Assembly: GCA_903910245.1 (NCBI GenBank)
Contig: CAIVYX010000377.1
Span: 1 to 19,141, forward strand
Direction: 5' to 3'
Source of the DNA: an uncultured Opitutia bacterium
GTDB taxonomy: Bacteria; Verrucomicrobiota; Verrucomicrobiia; Opitutales; UBA953
Length of the DNA stretch: 19,141 bases
The notes beneath the pieces are model-generated. The model searched no databases. It was not told the DNA's origin and was given only the letters and a program-made list of their open reading frames with translations. A program made the position numbers and the translations under genes. The number at the start of each line of letters is the position of its first letter. Position 1 is the stretch's first letter. Positions 8,522 through 15,912 of the stretch are shown piece by piece.

Positions 8522-8551
8522 TGCTTGCATCCTTGTTCACAGCCTCTTGGG

Positions 8552-8557
8552 TATAAT
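8552..8557 (+). promoter_or_regulatory. Putative -10 box (TATAAT) for dnaB-bamA-ompH
   Basis: An exact TATAAT lies 58 nt before the dnaB ATG, in otherwise GC-rich DNA. No good -35 sits at 16-18 nt; TTGCAT at 8525-8530 is 21 nt away. The TG at 8548-8549 is one base off an extended -10. It would give a 5' leader of roughly 50 nt. Confidence 0.55.
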
Positions 8558-8615
8558 CTGCGTCTAATTCTGGCTATCCAGGGCCGACGGCCGAGCGCAG
8601 AGTACCGCCTTCCAC

Positions 8616-10058
8616 ATGACCGATTCCCCTTCCGGCCGCCGCCCCCGTTCCCGCCAGGCCGCCGCTCCCAATTATGGCGACCGCGTGCCGCCCCATAACC
8701 TCGACGCCGAGCGCGGCCTGATCGCCAGCATCGTGATCGACGGCGGCGATACGCTCCAGCGCTGCCTCGAGCAGCGCGTCACGGCCGACTACTTCTTCGA
8801 CCCGAAGCACCAGGATATCTACGCCGTCGCCGTCCAGCTGAATCAAGCGAGCACGGGTATCGACGAGATCACGCTCACCGAGCAACTCCGTCGCGAGGGT
8901 AAGTTAGAGTCCGCCGGTGGCGCGACCTATATCAACGAGCTGACGGGGCTCATCTCTTCCAGCGCGCACGCGCCCCATTGGCTCGCGATCATCCGCGAGA
9001 AGCATTTCCTGCGGCAGCTCATCTCCACGGCCGTCACGACAGTCGAGAAGGCACACACGCACGCGGAAGGCATCGAGCGCCTCCTTGAAGAGGTCGAGCA
9101 ATCCTTCTTCCGCATCAGCGAAGACCGTATCTCCGAATCCGCGCAGACGATTGACGGACCCATCGCCGAAGCGATGGAACTCGTCCAGCGCATCATCCGC
9201 GATCGTAACTCAGTGCAAGGCGTGCCCACGGGCTTCCCCGATCTCGACGCGATGACCTTCGGCTTCCAGCCTGGCCAGATGGTTGTCGTCGCCGCCCGCC
9301 CTGGCATGGGCAAGACGTCCATCGCGCTCAACTTCATTGAGGCCGCGCTCTTCCCCAAGCCTAACGAGGCCCGCAAGCCGTCCAACGTCCTGCTGTTCTC
9401 CCTCGAAATGCCGGCCCGCGAACTGGCCCTGCGTCTGCTCTGCTCGCGCGCCCGGGTGAACATGCAAAAGCTGCGCACCGCCCATCCGGACGAACGTATG
9501 CAGGTCGACCTCGTCCAAGCCGCCAACGAATACAAAGGGCTCCCCCTCGTGGTCGACGATAACGGCGGCCAAAATATCTTGGAGATTCGCGCCAAGTGCC
9601 GCCGCGTCCATGCCCGCACCCCTTTGGATATGGTGGTTATCGACTACATCCAGCTCATCAACGGCCTAGACTCGGGCCTACCTCGCGAACAGCAAATCGC
9701 CGAGGTCTCCCGTAGCATCAAGGCCATGGCCAAGGAGTTTAAGATCCCCATCATCGCTCTGGCCCAGCTGAACCGTAAGTCCGAGGACGAAGCCCGCCAG
9801 CCCCGCATGTCCGATTTGCGCGAATCCGGGTCCATCGAACAGGACGCCGACATCGTCATGCTGATCTCCAAGCCCCCGGTCAGCCAGGGCAAGGCCGCCG
9901 AGGCCGAGGCCGAGCAGGCAGGGCAGGATGGCTGCTATTCCCGCCAGCTTATTGTGGCCAAGAACCGTAACGGCCCCACCTCCGACATCAACTTGCTCTT
10001 TAATCCGGGGCTGACACGCTTCGAAACACCCGCCAAAGATTACCGAAATAATGAATAA
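8616..10058 (+). CDS. dnaB: Replicative DNA helicase DnaB
   Basis: 480-residue hexameric helicase that unwinds DNA at the replication fork and recruits primase. The N-terminal domain starts after a basic, disordered 20-residue leader at VPPHNLDAERGLIASI (24-39). The RecA-like motor follows, with Walker A ARPGMGKTS (227-235), FSLEMPARELALRLL (261-275), Walker B DMVVIDYIQL (338-347), ALAQLNRKSEDE (381-392) and MSDLRESGSIEQDADIVMLI (398-417). The C-terminus has the usual LIVAKNRNGPT. Its length is within the family norm and all ATPase motifs are intact. The ATG at 8616 has no Shine-Dalgarno motif; it gives the expected N-terminus. The stop overlaps the bamA start by 8 nt, which suggests translational coupling of a replication gene to outer-membrane assembly genes. 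No intein is visible. Confidence 0.97.
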   Translation: MTDSPSGRRPRSRQAAAPNYGDRVPPHNLDAERGLIASIVIDGGDTLQRCLEQRVTADYFFDPKHQDIYAVAVQLNQASTGIDEITLTEQLRREGKLESAGGATYINELTGLISSSAHAPHWLAIIREKHFLRQLISTAVTTVEKAHTHAEGIERLLEEVEQSFFRISEDRISESAQTIDGPIAEAMELVQRIIRDRNSVQGVPTGFPDLDAMTFGFQPGQMVVVAARPGMGKTSIALNFIEAALFPKPNEARKPSNVLLFSLEMPARELALRLLCSRARVNMQKLRTAHPDERMQVDLVQAANEYKGLPLVVDDNGGQNILEIRAKCRRVHARTPLDMVVIDYIQLINGLDSGLPREQQIAEVSRSIKAMAKEFKIPIIALAQLNRKSEDEARQPRMSDLRESGSIEQDADIVMLISKPPVSQGKAAEAEAEQAGQDGCYSRQLIVAKNRNGPTSDINLLFNPGLTRFETPAKDYRNNE

Positions 10059-12525
10059 CCCCTCCTTCCGCCGCAGCTGGCTTCGCGCCGCCTGCTTCGC
10101 CCTCGCTCTGTCGCCCCTCGTCGGTGCGGCCCAGACCGCCCCTGCGACGAAGGATCCGCTCGTGCGCTCCATCAAGGTCAAGAAGGACGGCACGACCGTC
10201 TCGGAACAATTCGTCCTTGGCTTCGTCGCCCTGCGCGAAGGCCAGCCCTACTCCAAGGACGCCGTCGCCAACACAGTCCGCTCCCTTTACGCCACGGGTC
10301 GGTTCAATCAGGCCTTGGTCGAACCCATCCTGGATCCGGTAACCGGTCAGGTCGACATCGTCGTCACGGTCGTAGCTCGTCCGATCCTTAAGGCCATCGA
10401 ATACATCGGCGGCGACGGACTCGTCGGCAAGACCGGTTGGTTCGGCGGGGCCGAGATCGAGGACATGAAGATCGGTGAACCTCTCGACCTGGCCCAGCTG
10501 CGCCGCTCCGAGATCAAGCTGCAGAACGAACTCCGCAAGAAGCGCCCGTTCGCCCGCGTCACTTCCCAGCCCCGCGCCGCCGTCGATGGCAGCGGCCAGA
10601 TCGTCGCGGTTGTCGTCGACGAGGGCATCGAGCTGAAGGTCGATAACTTTCGCTTCGAAGGAGCGACCTCCTTCGAACGCTACGACCTCTGGTCTGCGGC
10701 TGATCTCAAGACCAGCGAATACCGCTGGTATAAGTGGTCCTGGCTCGTCGGCGGCGGCCGTCTCGATCCCGAGCAGTATCGCGCCGACTGCAAGAAGCTC
10801 CGCGAGTACTACCGCGCGAAGGGCTATCTCGACGTCGAAGTCGAGGACGCCGATCCCGAGAAGGTCTGCGAGGTCAAGGACGTGAAGGATGCCGCTGGCT
10901 GGGTTGACGTCGTCTTCAAAATCAAGGAAGGACGCAAGTACACCATCGGCGCAATCGCCTTCGACGGCAACCGCCTTGGCTCCACCGATCCGCTCTACGC
11001 GACCGCTGCCCTGCAGAAGGTCGTCGCCGAACCCTCCCTCCGTCGCGGCGCCCACCCCGCCGACTTCGACCAGATCGCCACGGGCGAAGCCTTCGCTGTC
11101 CCGGCCATCGAGGCCGCCTCCGACAAGCTGCGTGAATACTACGGTCAGATGGGCTACATCAACAGCTCCGTCCAGATCTTCCGTAAGCCCAATCTCGCGA
11201 CCGGCGTCATCGACGTGAAGTTCCAAATCGAAGAAGGCCAGCGCCACACGGTCCGTGCGGTCGAGATCCAGGGTAACACCAAGACCCGCTCCACCGTCAT
11301 CGCCCGCGAACTGGCGCTCGGGCCTGGCGAGGTGTTCGACTTAGCCCGCACCCGCGTCTCCGAGGCGCGCCTCAAAAACACACAGTTCTTCGAGGAAGTC
11401 CGCGTGACGGCCGTCCCGACCTCGATCCCGGGCCAGAGCGACCTGCGCGTCACGGTCAAGGAAGCCCCCACCGGGCAGGTCAGCTTCGGTGCCGGCTATA
11501 GCACCGTCGAAGGCCTCGTCGGCTTCGTCGAGTACGCTGAATCCAATTTCGACTTCTCTAACGCTGAGGGCTGGTATCGTGGCGGCGGCCAGAAGTTCCG
11601 CGTCCGTCTGTCCGTCGGTAGCCTGACCAACTCCTTCGAGCATTCCTTTGAGGAGCCGGCCCTGTGGGAACGCGACCTTGCCGTGGGCTACTCGATTGAG
11701 CGCCGCTACGCCGGTTATGCTTCGGCCAACTACTCGGTGCTATCCGAAGGTATCAGTCTCTACGCCCGCCGCCGTATCTTCAGCAATATCGAGGGCCGTA
11801 TCGGTTACAACCTGCGTCGCATGTCCGTCGACAACGTTACGGCTGACGCTCCGGCCGACGTGGTGACCGAAGGTAATGCTGGCGCCCGCGTGATCTCCTC
11901 GATCTCGGCTTCGCTGACCTACGATACCCGTGACGAATACAACTTCCCGACCAAGGGCTCCCGCATCTCGCTCACCGAAGAACTCGCCGGCAACGGCCTC
12001 GGCGGCGATATCAAGTACCTGAAGTCCGAACTCCGCACGGGCCGCTGGTTCCTCGTCTCGCCCACCGCCGAACAGACGATCGGCGTGATTGGCCGCGTTG
12101 GCCTGCTCACCGGTTCGGGCGGCTACCTGCCGTTCTACGAGCGGTTCTACCTCGGTGGCGCCTACGACATGCGCGGCTTTGGTTACAACGAAGTCGGTGC
12201 TTACGACACCTACGACACCTCCCATGGTAACCAGCCGTTGGGCGGCATGACCTACGGTTTCTTCAGCGCCGAATACACCATCAAGGCCGCTGATAATCTC
12301 CGCTTCGCCGCTTTCTACGACTACGGTATCGTCAATCGCTCTGAGACGAATTTCAGCGTTTCCGAGGCGAACTCAGACTACGGCCTAGGCATGCGTATCC
12401 TCCTCGGCGGAGCGGTCATGCGCCTCGACTTCGGCTTCCCGCTTCAAACGACCAAGGCTCCGGGCGGCGCCGACATCAACGCCGGTGGCATGAAGTTTAA
12501 CTTCAGCTTCGGTACGGTCTTTTGA
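10051..12525 (+). CDS. bamA: Outer membrane protein assembly factor BamA (Omp85)
   Basis: 824-residue essential outer-membrane protein that folds and inserts beta-barrel proteins. A Sec signal peptide with basic start and hydrophobic core ends near VGAAQ (residue 28). POTRA-like repeats follow, roughly 37-110, 111-195, 196-293, 296-395 and 399-472; the last begins VRAVEIQGNTKTRSTVI. The barrel runs from about 477 to 824. It includes SLTYDTRDEYNFPTKGSRIS (621-640) and the MRGF loop motif (707-710) that is a hallmark of Omp85 proteins. It ends in Phe after alternating residues (FNFSFGTVF), the normal outer-membrane barrel signature. The third POTRA-like stretch carries an insertion rich in Trp and Tyr (about 213-235). 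It begins inside the last codons of dnaB and is followed by its periplasmic chaperone gene. Confidence 0.96.
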   Translation: MNNPSFRRSWLRAACFALALSPLVGAAQTAPATKDPLVRSIKVKKDGTTVSEQFVLGFVALREGQPYSKDAVANTVRSLYATGRFNQALVEPILDPVTGQVDIVVTVVARPILKAIEYIGGDGLVGKTGWFGGAEIEDMKIGEPLDLAQLRRSEIKLQNELRKKRPFARVTSQPRAAVDGSGQIVAVVVDEGIELKVDNFRFEGATSFERYDLWSAADLKTSEYRWYKWSWLVGGGRLDPEQYRADCKKLREYYRAKGYLDVEVEDADPEKVCEVKDVKDAAGWVDVVFKIKEGRKYTIGAIAFDGNRLGSTDPLYATAALQKVVAEPSLRRGAHPADFDQIATGEAFAVPAIEAASDKLREYYGQMGYINSSVQIFRKPNLATGVIDVKFQIEEGQRHTVRAVEIQGNTKTRSTVIARELALGPGEVFDLARTRVSEARLKNTQFFEEVRVTAVPTSIPGQSDLRVTVKEAPTGQVSFGAGYSTVEGLVGFVEYAESNFDFSNAEGWYRGGGQKFRVRLSVGSLTNSFEHSFEEPALWERDLAVGYSIERRYAGYASANYSVLSEGISLYARRRIFSNIEGRIGYNLRRMSVDNVTADAPADVVTEGNAGARVISSISASLTYDTRDEYNFPTKGSRISLTEELAGNGLGGDIKYLKSELRTGRWFLVSPTAEQTIGVIGRVGLLTGSGGYLPFYERFYLGGAYDMRGFGYNEVGAYDTYDTSHGNQPLGGMTYGFFSAEYTIKAADNLRFAAFYDYGIVNRSETNFSVSEANSDYGLGMRILLGGAVMRLDFGFPLQTTKAPGGADINAGGMKFNFSFGTVF

Positions 12526-12569
12526 TTGCCATTCGCCCGCCTAACCACTTCTTAAACCAGAATACGCCC

Positions 12570-13187
12570 ATGAAGTCCTTCTTCGCCCTCCTCCTCCTCG
12601 CCTCCGCTTCCCTCTTCGCCGCCACCCCCAACGTGGGCATCGTCGACGACCAGGAAATCTTCAAGAAATACGCCAAGGCTACCGACCTTCAGGCTGAAAT
12701 TCGCAAGTCTGAGGAATCCGCGCAGGCTTCCGTCAACGAGCGCATCAAGGCCGTCGAGCAGCTGCAGGCCGAGCTCCAGAGTGTCGATAAGCGCGGTCAG
12801 GACCCGATGCTCAGCGAGAACGGTAAGAAGGCCGTCGCCGCCGAGTTTCAGCAGAAGAATGCTACCTTCCAGCAGCGTCGCGCCGAACTCCAGAACTTCG
12901 TTAACGAAGCCCGCAATGCCATCCAGCAGCGCGTGGGCGAGATGAACAAACAGATCGTCGCCGACGCCCGCGTCCAGGCCGAGAAGGTCGCTAAGGCCAA
13001 GGGGCTCAACCTCATCATCGGCAAGGCTCCGGTGCTTTTCTCTGACGCCTCCCTCGATGTCACCGAAGACGTGATCAAGGAACTCAACGCCACCTATAAG
13101 GCCTCTGCTTCGGTCGCCGTGCCGAGCATCACCACCGCTCCGGCGGTGCCCGTTCCCGCCGCCGGCGACAAGCCGGCCGCCAAGTAA
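12570..13187 (+). CDS. skp: OmpH/Skp-family periplasmic chaperone
   Basis: 205-residue periplasmic chaperone that holds unfolded outer-membrane proteins on the way to BamA. The ATG at 12570 gives a clean signal peptide, MKSFFALLLLASASLFAA, then the family N-terminal strand NVGIVDDQEIFKKY (21-34). A long, charged, heptad-rich helical region rich in Glu, Gln, Lys and Arg (about 40-145) forms the coiled-coil tentacles. Strands LNLIIGKAPVLFSD (146-159) close the core, where Skp trimers assemble. The tail after 180 is a low-complexity Ala/Pro/Val linker ending KPAAK, longer than in E. coli Skp (161 residues). The frame also opens at a TTG at 12522 overlapping the bamA stop, but that puts 16 extra residues before the signal peptide and is unlikely. 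The position after bamA is classical. Confidence 0.92.
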   Translation: MKSFFALLLLASASLFAATPNVGIVDDQEIFKKYAKATDLQAEIRKSEESAQASVNERIKAVEQLQAELQSVDKRGQDPMLSENGKKAVAAEFQQKNATFQQRRAELQNFVNEARNAIQQRVGEMNKQIVADARVQAEKVAKAKGLNLIIGKAPVLFSDASLDVTEDVIKELNATYKASASVAVPSITTAPAVPVPAAGDKPAAK

Positions 13188-13196
13188 GACTTTGCC

Positions 13197-13219
13197 GCGC
13201 CCCTGCCAGTCAGGGGCGC
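13197..13219 (+). terminator. Strong GC hairpin between ompH and lpxD (terminator or attenuator-like)
   Basis: A perfect 9-bp stem (GCGCCCCTG / CAGGGGCGC) with a 5-base loop (CCAGT) starts 10 nt after the ompH stop. The following TTCATTT is only a weak U tract. The lpxD ATG is 13 nt past the stem. It may end part of the transcripts, protect the upstream 3' end, or affect access to the lpxD start. A short AGGA (13227-13230) lies close to that ATG. Confidence 0.6.
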
Positions 13220-13232
13220 TTCATTTAGGACC

Positions 13233-14276
13233 ATGTCGATCGCCTTCACCATCGCCGAACTGGCCTCCCTCACCGGAGCCAAATCGGTCGAGGGTGCCTG
13301 CGCCGGTCCGATTACGGGCATCGCCGCACTGGCGGAAGCGCTGTCTTCCGATCTCTCTTTCCTCGGTAACGCGAAGTACGCCGACGCCGTCGTTGCCTCA
13401 AAGGCCGGTGCGATTCTCGTGCCCCTCGCCTTCGCGGGTAAGCCGTCGGTCGGGCAAGCTTTTCTCCGCGTCGATAATCCGTCCTATGCCCTGGCGCTCC
13501 TCTGCTCGGTCCTCGAGGCGCGGCTCTGGCCGCGTCCTTCCGCTGGTATCCACGCTTCTGCCATCGTCGCCGCCTCCGCCAAGGTCGACCCCACCGCCCA
13601 TGTCGGCCCGCTCTGCGTAATCGGCGAAGGTGCCACGGTCGCTTCCGGCGCGGTGCTCGAAGCCCGTTGCCATGTCGGCGCCCACGCATCGGTCGGCGCT
13701 GATTGCTGGCTTAAACCGGGCGTTGTCGTCGGCGACTATTGCGTCCTAGGTGCCCGCTGCCGCATCCAGTCCGGTGCCGTCATCGGTTCTGACGGGTTCG
13801 GCTATGAACCGATCAACGGCGAGATCCAGCGCATCCCGCAGATCGGTAACGTGGTCCTGGAGGATGATGTCGAGGTCGGCGCCAACTCCACTCTCGACCG
13901 CGCCCGCTTCAGCAAGACGGTGGTCGGGCGGGGTACCAAGATCGATAATCTCGTCCAGATCGCCCATAATGTGCGCATCGGCCGCCAGTGCCTCATCACC
14001 GCCCAGGTCGGCATCGCCGGCAGTACGACCCTCGGTGATCATTGCGTCCTCGGCGGACAGGCCGGCGTGGCCGGACATCTCACCCTCGGCGACCGCGTCA
14101 AGCTGGGCGCCCAGACGGGTCTTTTCGAGGACGTGCCTGCCGATGGCTTCATGAACGGCACGCCGGCCGTGCCCTTCGGCCTGGAACGCCGCCTGGTCGT
14201 TCTGTCGCGTCGCCTGCCAGAATTGTTCAAAAAGGTTGATTCGCTGGCCGCCTCCTTGGACTCTGCTAAACGTTAA
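13233..14276 (+). CDS. lpxD: UDP-3-O-(3-hydroxyacyl)glucosamine N-acyltransferase LpxD
   Basis: 347-residue cytoplasmic acyltransferase that adds the N-linked hydroxyacyl chain to UDP-glucosamine in the third step of lipid A synthesis, using hydroxyacyl-ACP. The N-terminal uridine-binding domain (about 1-100) includes DLSFLGNAKYADAVVASKAGAI with a long basic and hydrophobic context. A left-handed beta-helix of hexapeptide repeats follows (about 104-300), with the family motifs GSDGFGY (185-191) and QIAHNV (242-247). His245 corresponds to the catalytic histidine. A C-terminal helical extension ends SLDSAKR. Length fits the family (about 340). Its presence means that the organism makes a lipid A-type outer membrane. 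It sits between the ompH chaperone gene and prs, with only 5 nt before prs, so lpxD and prs are probably co-transcribed. Confidence 0.96.
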   Translation: MSIAFTIAELASLTGAKSVEGACAGPITGIAALAEALSSDLSFLGNAKYADAVVASKAGAILVPLAFAGKPSVGQAFLRVDNPSYALALLCSVLEARLWPRPSAGIHASAIVAASAKVDPTAHVGPLCVIGEGATVASGAVLEARCHVGAHASVGADCWLKPGVVVGDYCVLGARCRIQSGAVIGSDGFGYEPINGEIQRIPQIGNVVLEDDVEVGANSTLDRARFSKTVVGRGTKIDNLVQIAHNVRIGRQCLITAQVGIAGSTTLGDHCVLGGQAGVAGHLTLGDRVKLGAQTGLFEDVPADGFMNGTPAVPFGLERRLVVLSRRLPELFKKVDSLAASLDSAKR

Positions 14277-14281
14277 ACGAC

Positions 14282-15235
14282 ATGAGCTTACCTGAGATGA
14301 AGATTTTCACCGGCAACGCCAATCCGGCGCTGGCCAAGGAAATCTGCGAACATCTCGGCGTCCCGCTCGGCACCGCTACCGTCAACCGCTTCCCCGACGG
14401 TGAGACGTTCGTCCAGATCAACGAGAACATCCGTGGCTGCGACGTCTACGTCATCCAGCCCACCAGCGCACCGGCTAACGATCGCATCATGGAGCTGTTG
14501 ATCATGATCGACGCCCTGCGTCGCGCTTCCGCCGCCCGCATCACGGCCGTGATTCCGTTCTTCGGTTATGCACGTCAGGACCGTAAGGACAAACCCCGCG
14601 TGCCCATCACGGCCAAGCTCGTCGCCAACCTGCTTACCGCCGCCGGCGCCAACCGCGTCCTGACGGTCGATCTGCACGCCCAACAAATCCAGGGATTCTT
14701 CGATATCCCGGTCGACCATCTGTACGCATCGCCGGTCTTTTACGCGCACATCAAGAACAAGCCTTGGCTCAAGGACGCCACGGTTATCTCGCCTGACGTG
14801 GGCGGCCTGAAGTACGCCTCGGCCGTAGCCGACATGCTTGACCTGCCTTACGGTTTCGTGGCTAAGCGACGCACGAGCGCGACTACGGTCCAGGCGACGA
14901 GCCTTGTCGGCGAAGTCGATGGCCGCGATATCATCCTGGTCGACGACATGACGGAGACCGCGGGTACGCTCGTGGCCGCCGCCGAATTACTCAAAAAGAA
15001 CGGCGCCCGCTCGGTGCGCGCCGTGGTCTCGCACTGCATGATCCAGGAGATCGCTTTCGAGCGCCTCCGCCGTGGGGTTATCGACGAAGTCATCACGACC
15101 AACTCCGTCCCGGCCAACTGGCCGAAGGACCTCCCGATCACGGTGCTCTCGATCGCCCCGCTGCTTTCTGACGCAATCCGCCGCATCCACGGTAACAACA
15201 GCGTGACCGACCTCTTCCCAATCAAGGGGCACTGA
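14282..15235 (+). CDS. prs: Ribose-phosphate pyrophosphokinase (PRPP synthetase)
   Basis: 317-residue cytoplasmic enzyme that makes 5-phosphoribosyl 1-pyrophosphate from ribose 5-phosphate and ATP for nucleotide, His and Trp synthesis. Family motifs are intact: FPDGETFVQINENIRG (37-52), the FFGYARQDRKDKPR stretch (93-106), TVDLHAQQIQGFF (128-140, including the metal-site His132), PDVGG (171-175) and a catalytic flexible loop with KRR (195-197). The PRPP-binding loop is LVDDMTETAGTL (219-230), where most bacterial enzymes read DDMIDTAGT. It is thus a mild variant that keeps the key acidic and TAGT residues. Length equals the family norm. ATG at 14282 gives MSLPEMKIF; the Met at codon 6 (14297) is a possible alternative start. 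A bidirectional terminator follows 20 nt after the stop. Confidence 0.96.
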   Translation: MSLPEMKIFTGNANPALAKEICEHLGVPLGTATVNRFPDGETFVQINENIRGCDVYVIQPTSAPANDRIMELLIMIDALRRASAARITAVIPFFGYARQDRKDKPRVPITAKLVANLLTAAGANRVLTVDLHAQQIQGFFDIPVDHLYASPVFYAHIKNKPWLKDATVISPDVGGLKYASAVADMLDLPYGFVAKRRTSATTVQATSLVGEVDGRDIILVDDMTETAGTLVAAAELLKKNGARSVRAVVSHCMIQEIAFERLRRGVIDEVITTNSVPANWPKDLPITVLSIAPLLSDAIRRIHGNNSVTDLFPIKGH

Positions 15236-15255
15236 GCCAGACGTCAGGACGCGAA

Positions 15256-15283
15256 AAAGGCCGCATCAAATAATGCGGCCTTT
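15256..15283. terminator. Bidirectional intrinsic terminator between prs and the peroxiredoxin gene
   Basis: A perfect 11-bp stem (AAAGGCCGCAT / ATGCGGCCTTT) closes a 6-base loop (CAAATA). A run of A on the left and T on the right provides U tracts in both directions. It lies 20 nt after the prs stop and 22 nt beyond the stop of the convergent peroxiredoxin gene, so it can serve both. Confidence 0.9.
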
Positions 15284-15305
15284 CTGTTGGGAGATTTTCC
15301 CGGAC

Positions 15306-15818
15306 TTACTTCTTCTCGGCGGCAAGGAAGTCGAGGATGACCTTGGCTTGGTCGCTGGTGTGGCCCTTGTGGTCGGCATACACGCACTTGCCGTCCTTGA
15401 AGAGAAAGGCGCTGCGTCCTGCCATGCCGATGAGGTTCTTCACGCCGAAGGCTTCGGTCACGGCCTTCTTCTCCTTGTCGGCGAGAAGGCGGAAGGGGAA
15501 CTTCTGCTCTTCCTGGAATTCCTTCTGCAGTTTCTCGTCGTCGGTGCTCACGCCTAGGACGCTGACGCCGGCCTTCTGGAGATCCGCCCAGTTGTCGCGC
15601 AGCGAGCAACCTTGCTTGGTGCAGCCGCCGGTTTTGGCCTTAGGGTAGAAGTAGACGAGGAGGGTGCCCTTGGCGCCTTCCTTGGCGAGGGAGACGGCTT
15701 GTCCGTCCTGGTCATTGCAAGTGACATCCGGGATGGAGGCACCGACGGCGAGCTTTTCAGCCGCGGCGCCGAAGAGTGGGAGGAGGGACATAAGGAGGGT
15801 GGCGTAGAGTGACTTCAT
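15306..15818 (-). CDS. Exported peroxiredoxin, BCP/PrxQ type
   Basis: 170-residue thiol peroxidase that reduces hydrogen peroxide and lipid hydroperoxides. The ATG at 15818 gives a Sec signal peptide, MKSLYATLLMSLLPLFGAAA, so the enzyme should act in the periplasm, unlike classical cytoplasmic BCP. The frame is open 40 codons further upstream, but those residues precede the signal and overlap the divergent promoter region. The thioredoxin-like fold shows as IPDVTCNDQDGQAVSL (29-44), LLVYFYPKAKTGGCT (53-67), SVLGVSTDD (86-94) and FPFRLLADKEK (107-117). Cys66 is the peroxidatic residue, and Cys71, five residues later, is the resolving Cys typical of PrxQ. The usual TPGCT reads TGGCT, which changes a conserved proline. 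Cys34 and Cys145 are additional. It is convergent with prs and divergent from the fabZ-like gene; its reductant is unknown. Confidence 0.92.
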   Translation of the reverse strand: MKSLYATLLMSLLPLFGAAAEKLAVGASIPDVTCNDQDGQAVSLAKEGAKGTLLVYFYPKAKTGGCTKQGCSLRDNWADLQKAGVSVLGVSTDDEKLQKEFQEEQKFPFRLLADKEKKAVTEAFGVKNLIGMAGRSAFLFKDGKCVYADHKGHTSDQAKVILDFLAAEKK

Positions 15819-15912
15819 GAACCGTAGGTTGGGAGTCCGCTGGCAAAAAGCAAATGCGACCGACGGTGTTTTCGTGTCGCTTGTCGGTCCCTCCGGAGAC
15901 AAAAATGTGACC
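15819..15912. promoter_or_regulatory. Divergent intergenic region between peroxiredoxin and fabZ-like genes
   Basis: 94 nt shared by two diverging genes. I see no convincing -10/-35 pair on either strand. Near the right end, GGAG (15895-15898, in the palindrome CTCCGGAG) is the only good Shine-Dalgarno motif. It is followed by ATG-TGA (15905-15910), an in-frame GTG (15907) and the ATG at 15913. Confidence 0.4.

Noticed and set aside
8390..8530. N-terminal extension of the hypothetical exported protein to 8530
   Set aside because: This stretch holds AT-rich promoter-like sequence and palindromes, and would place 47 residues before the hydrophobic leader.
8525..8530. TTGCAT as a -35 box for dnaB
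   Set aside because: The spacing to TATAAT is 21 nt, too long for a standard sigma-70 promoter.
10000..11247. 415-residue open frame on the minus strand across the end of dnaB and the bamA gene
   Set aside because: It lies opposite two strongly supported genes, is rich in Asp/Gly/Leu/Ala expected from reversed GC-rich codons, and matches no family I know.
12202..12219. Tandem TACGACACC repeat
   Set aside because: Two copies inside bamA encoding YDTYDT in a barrel loop; too short to be more than local codon repetition.
12522..12569. TTG start for ompH overlapping the bamA stop
   Set aside because: It would put 16 residues in front of a clean signal peptide starting at the ATG at 12570.
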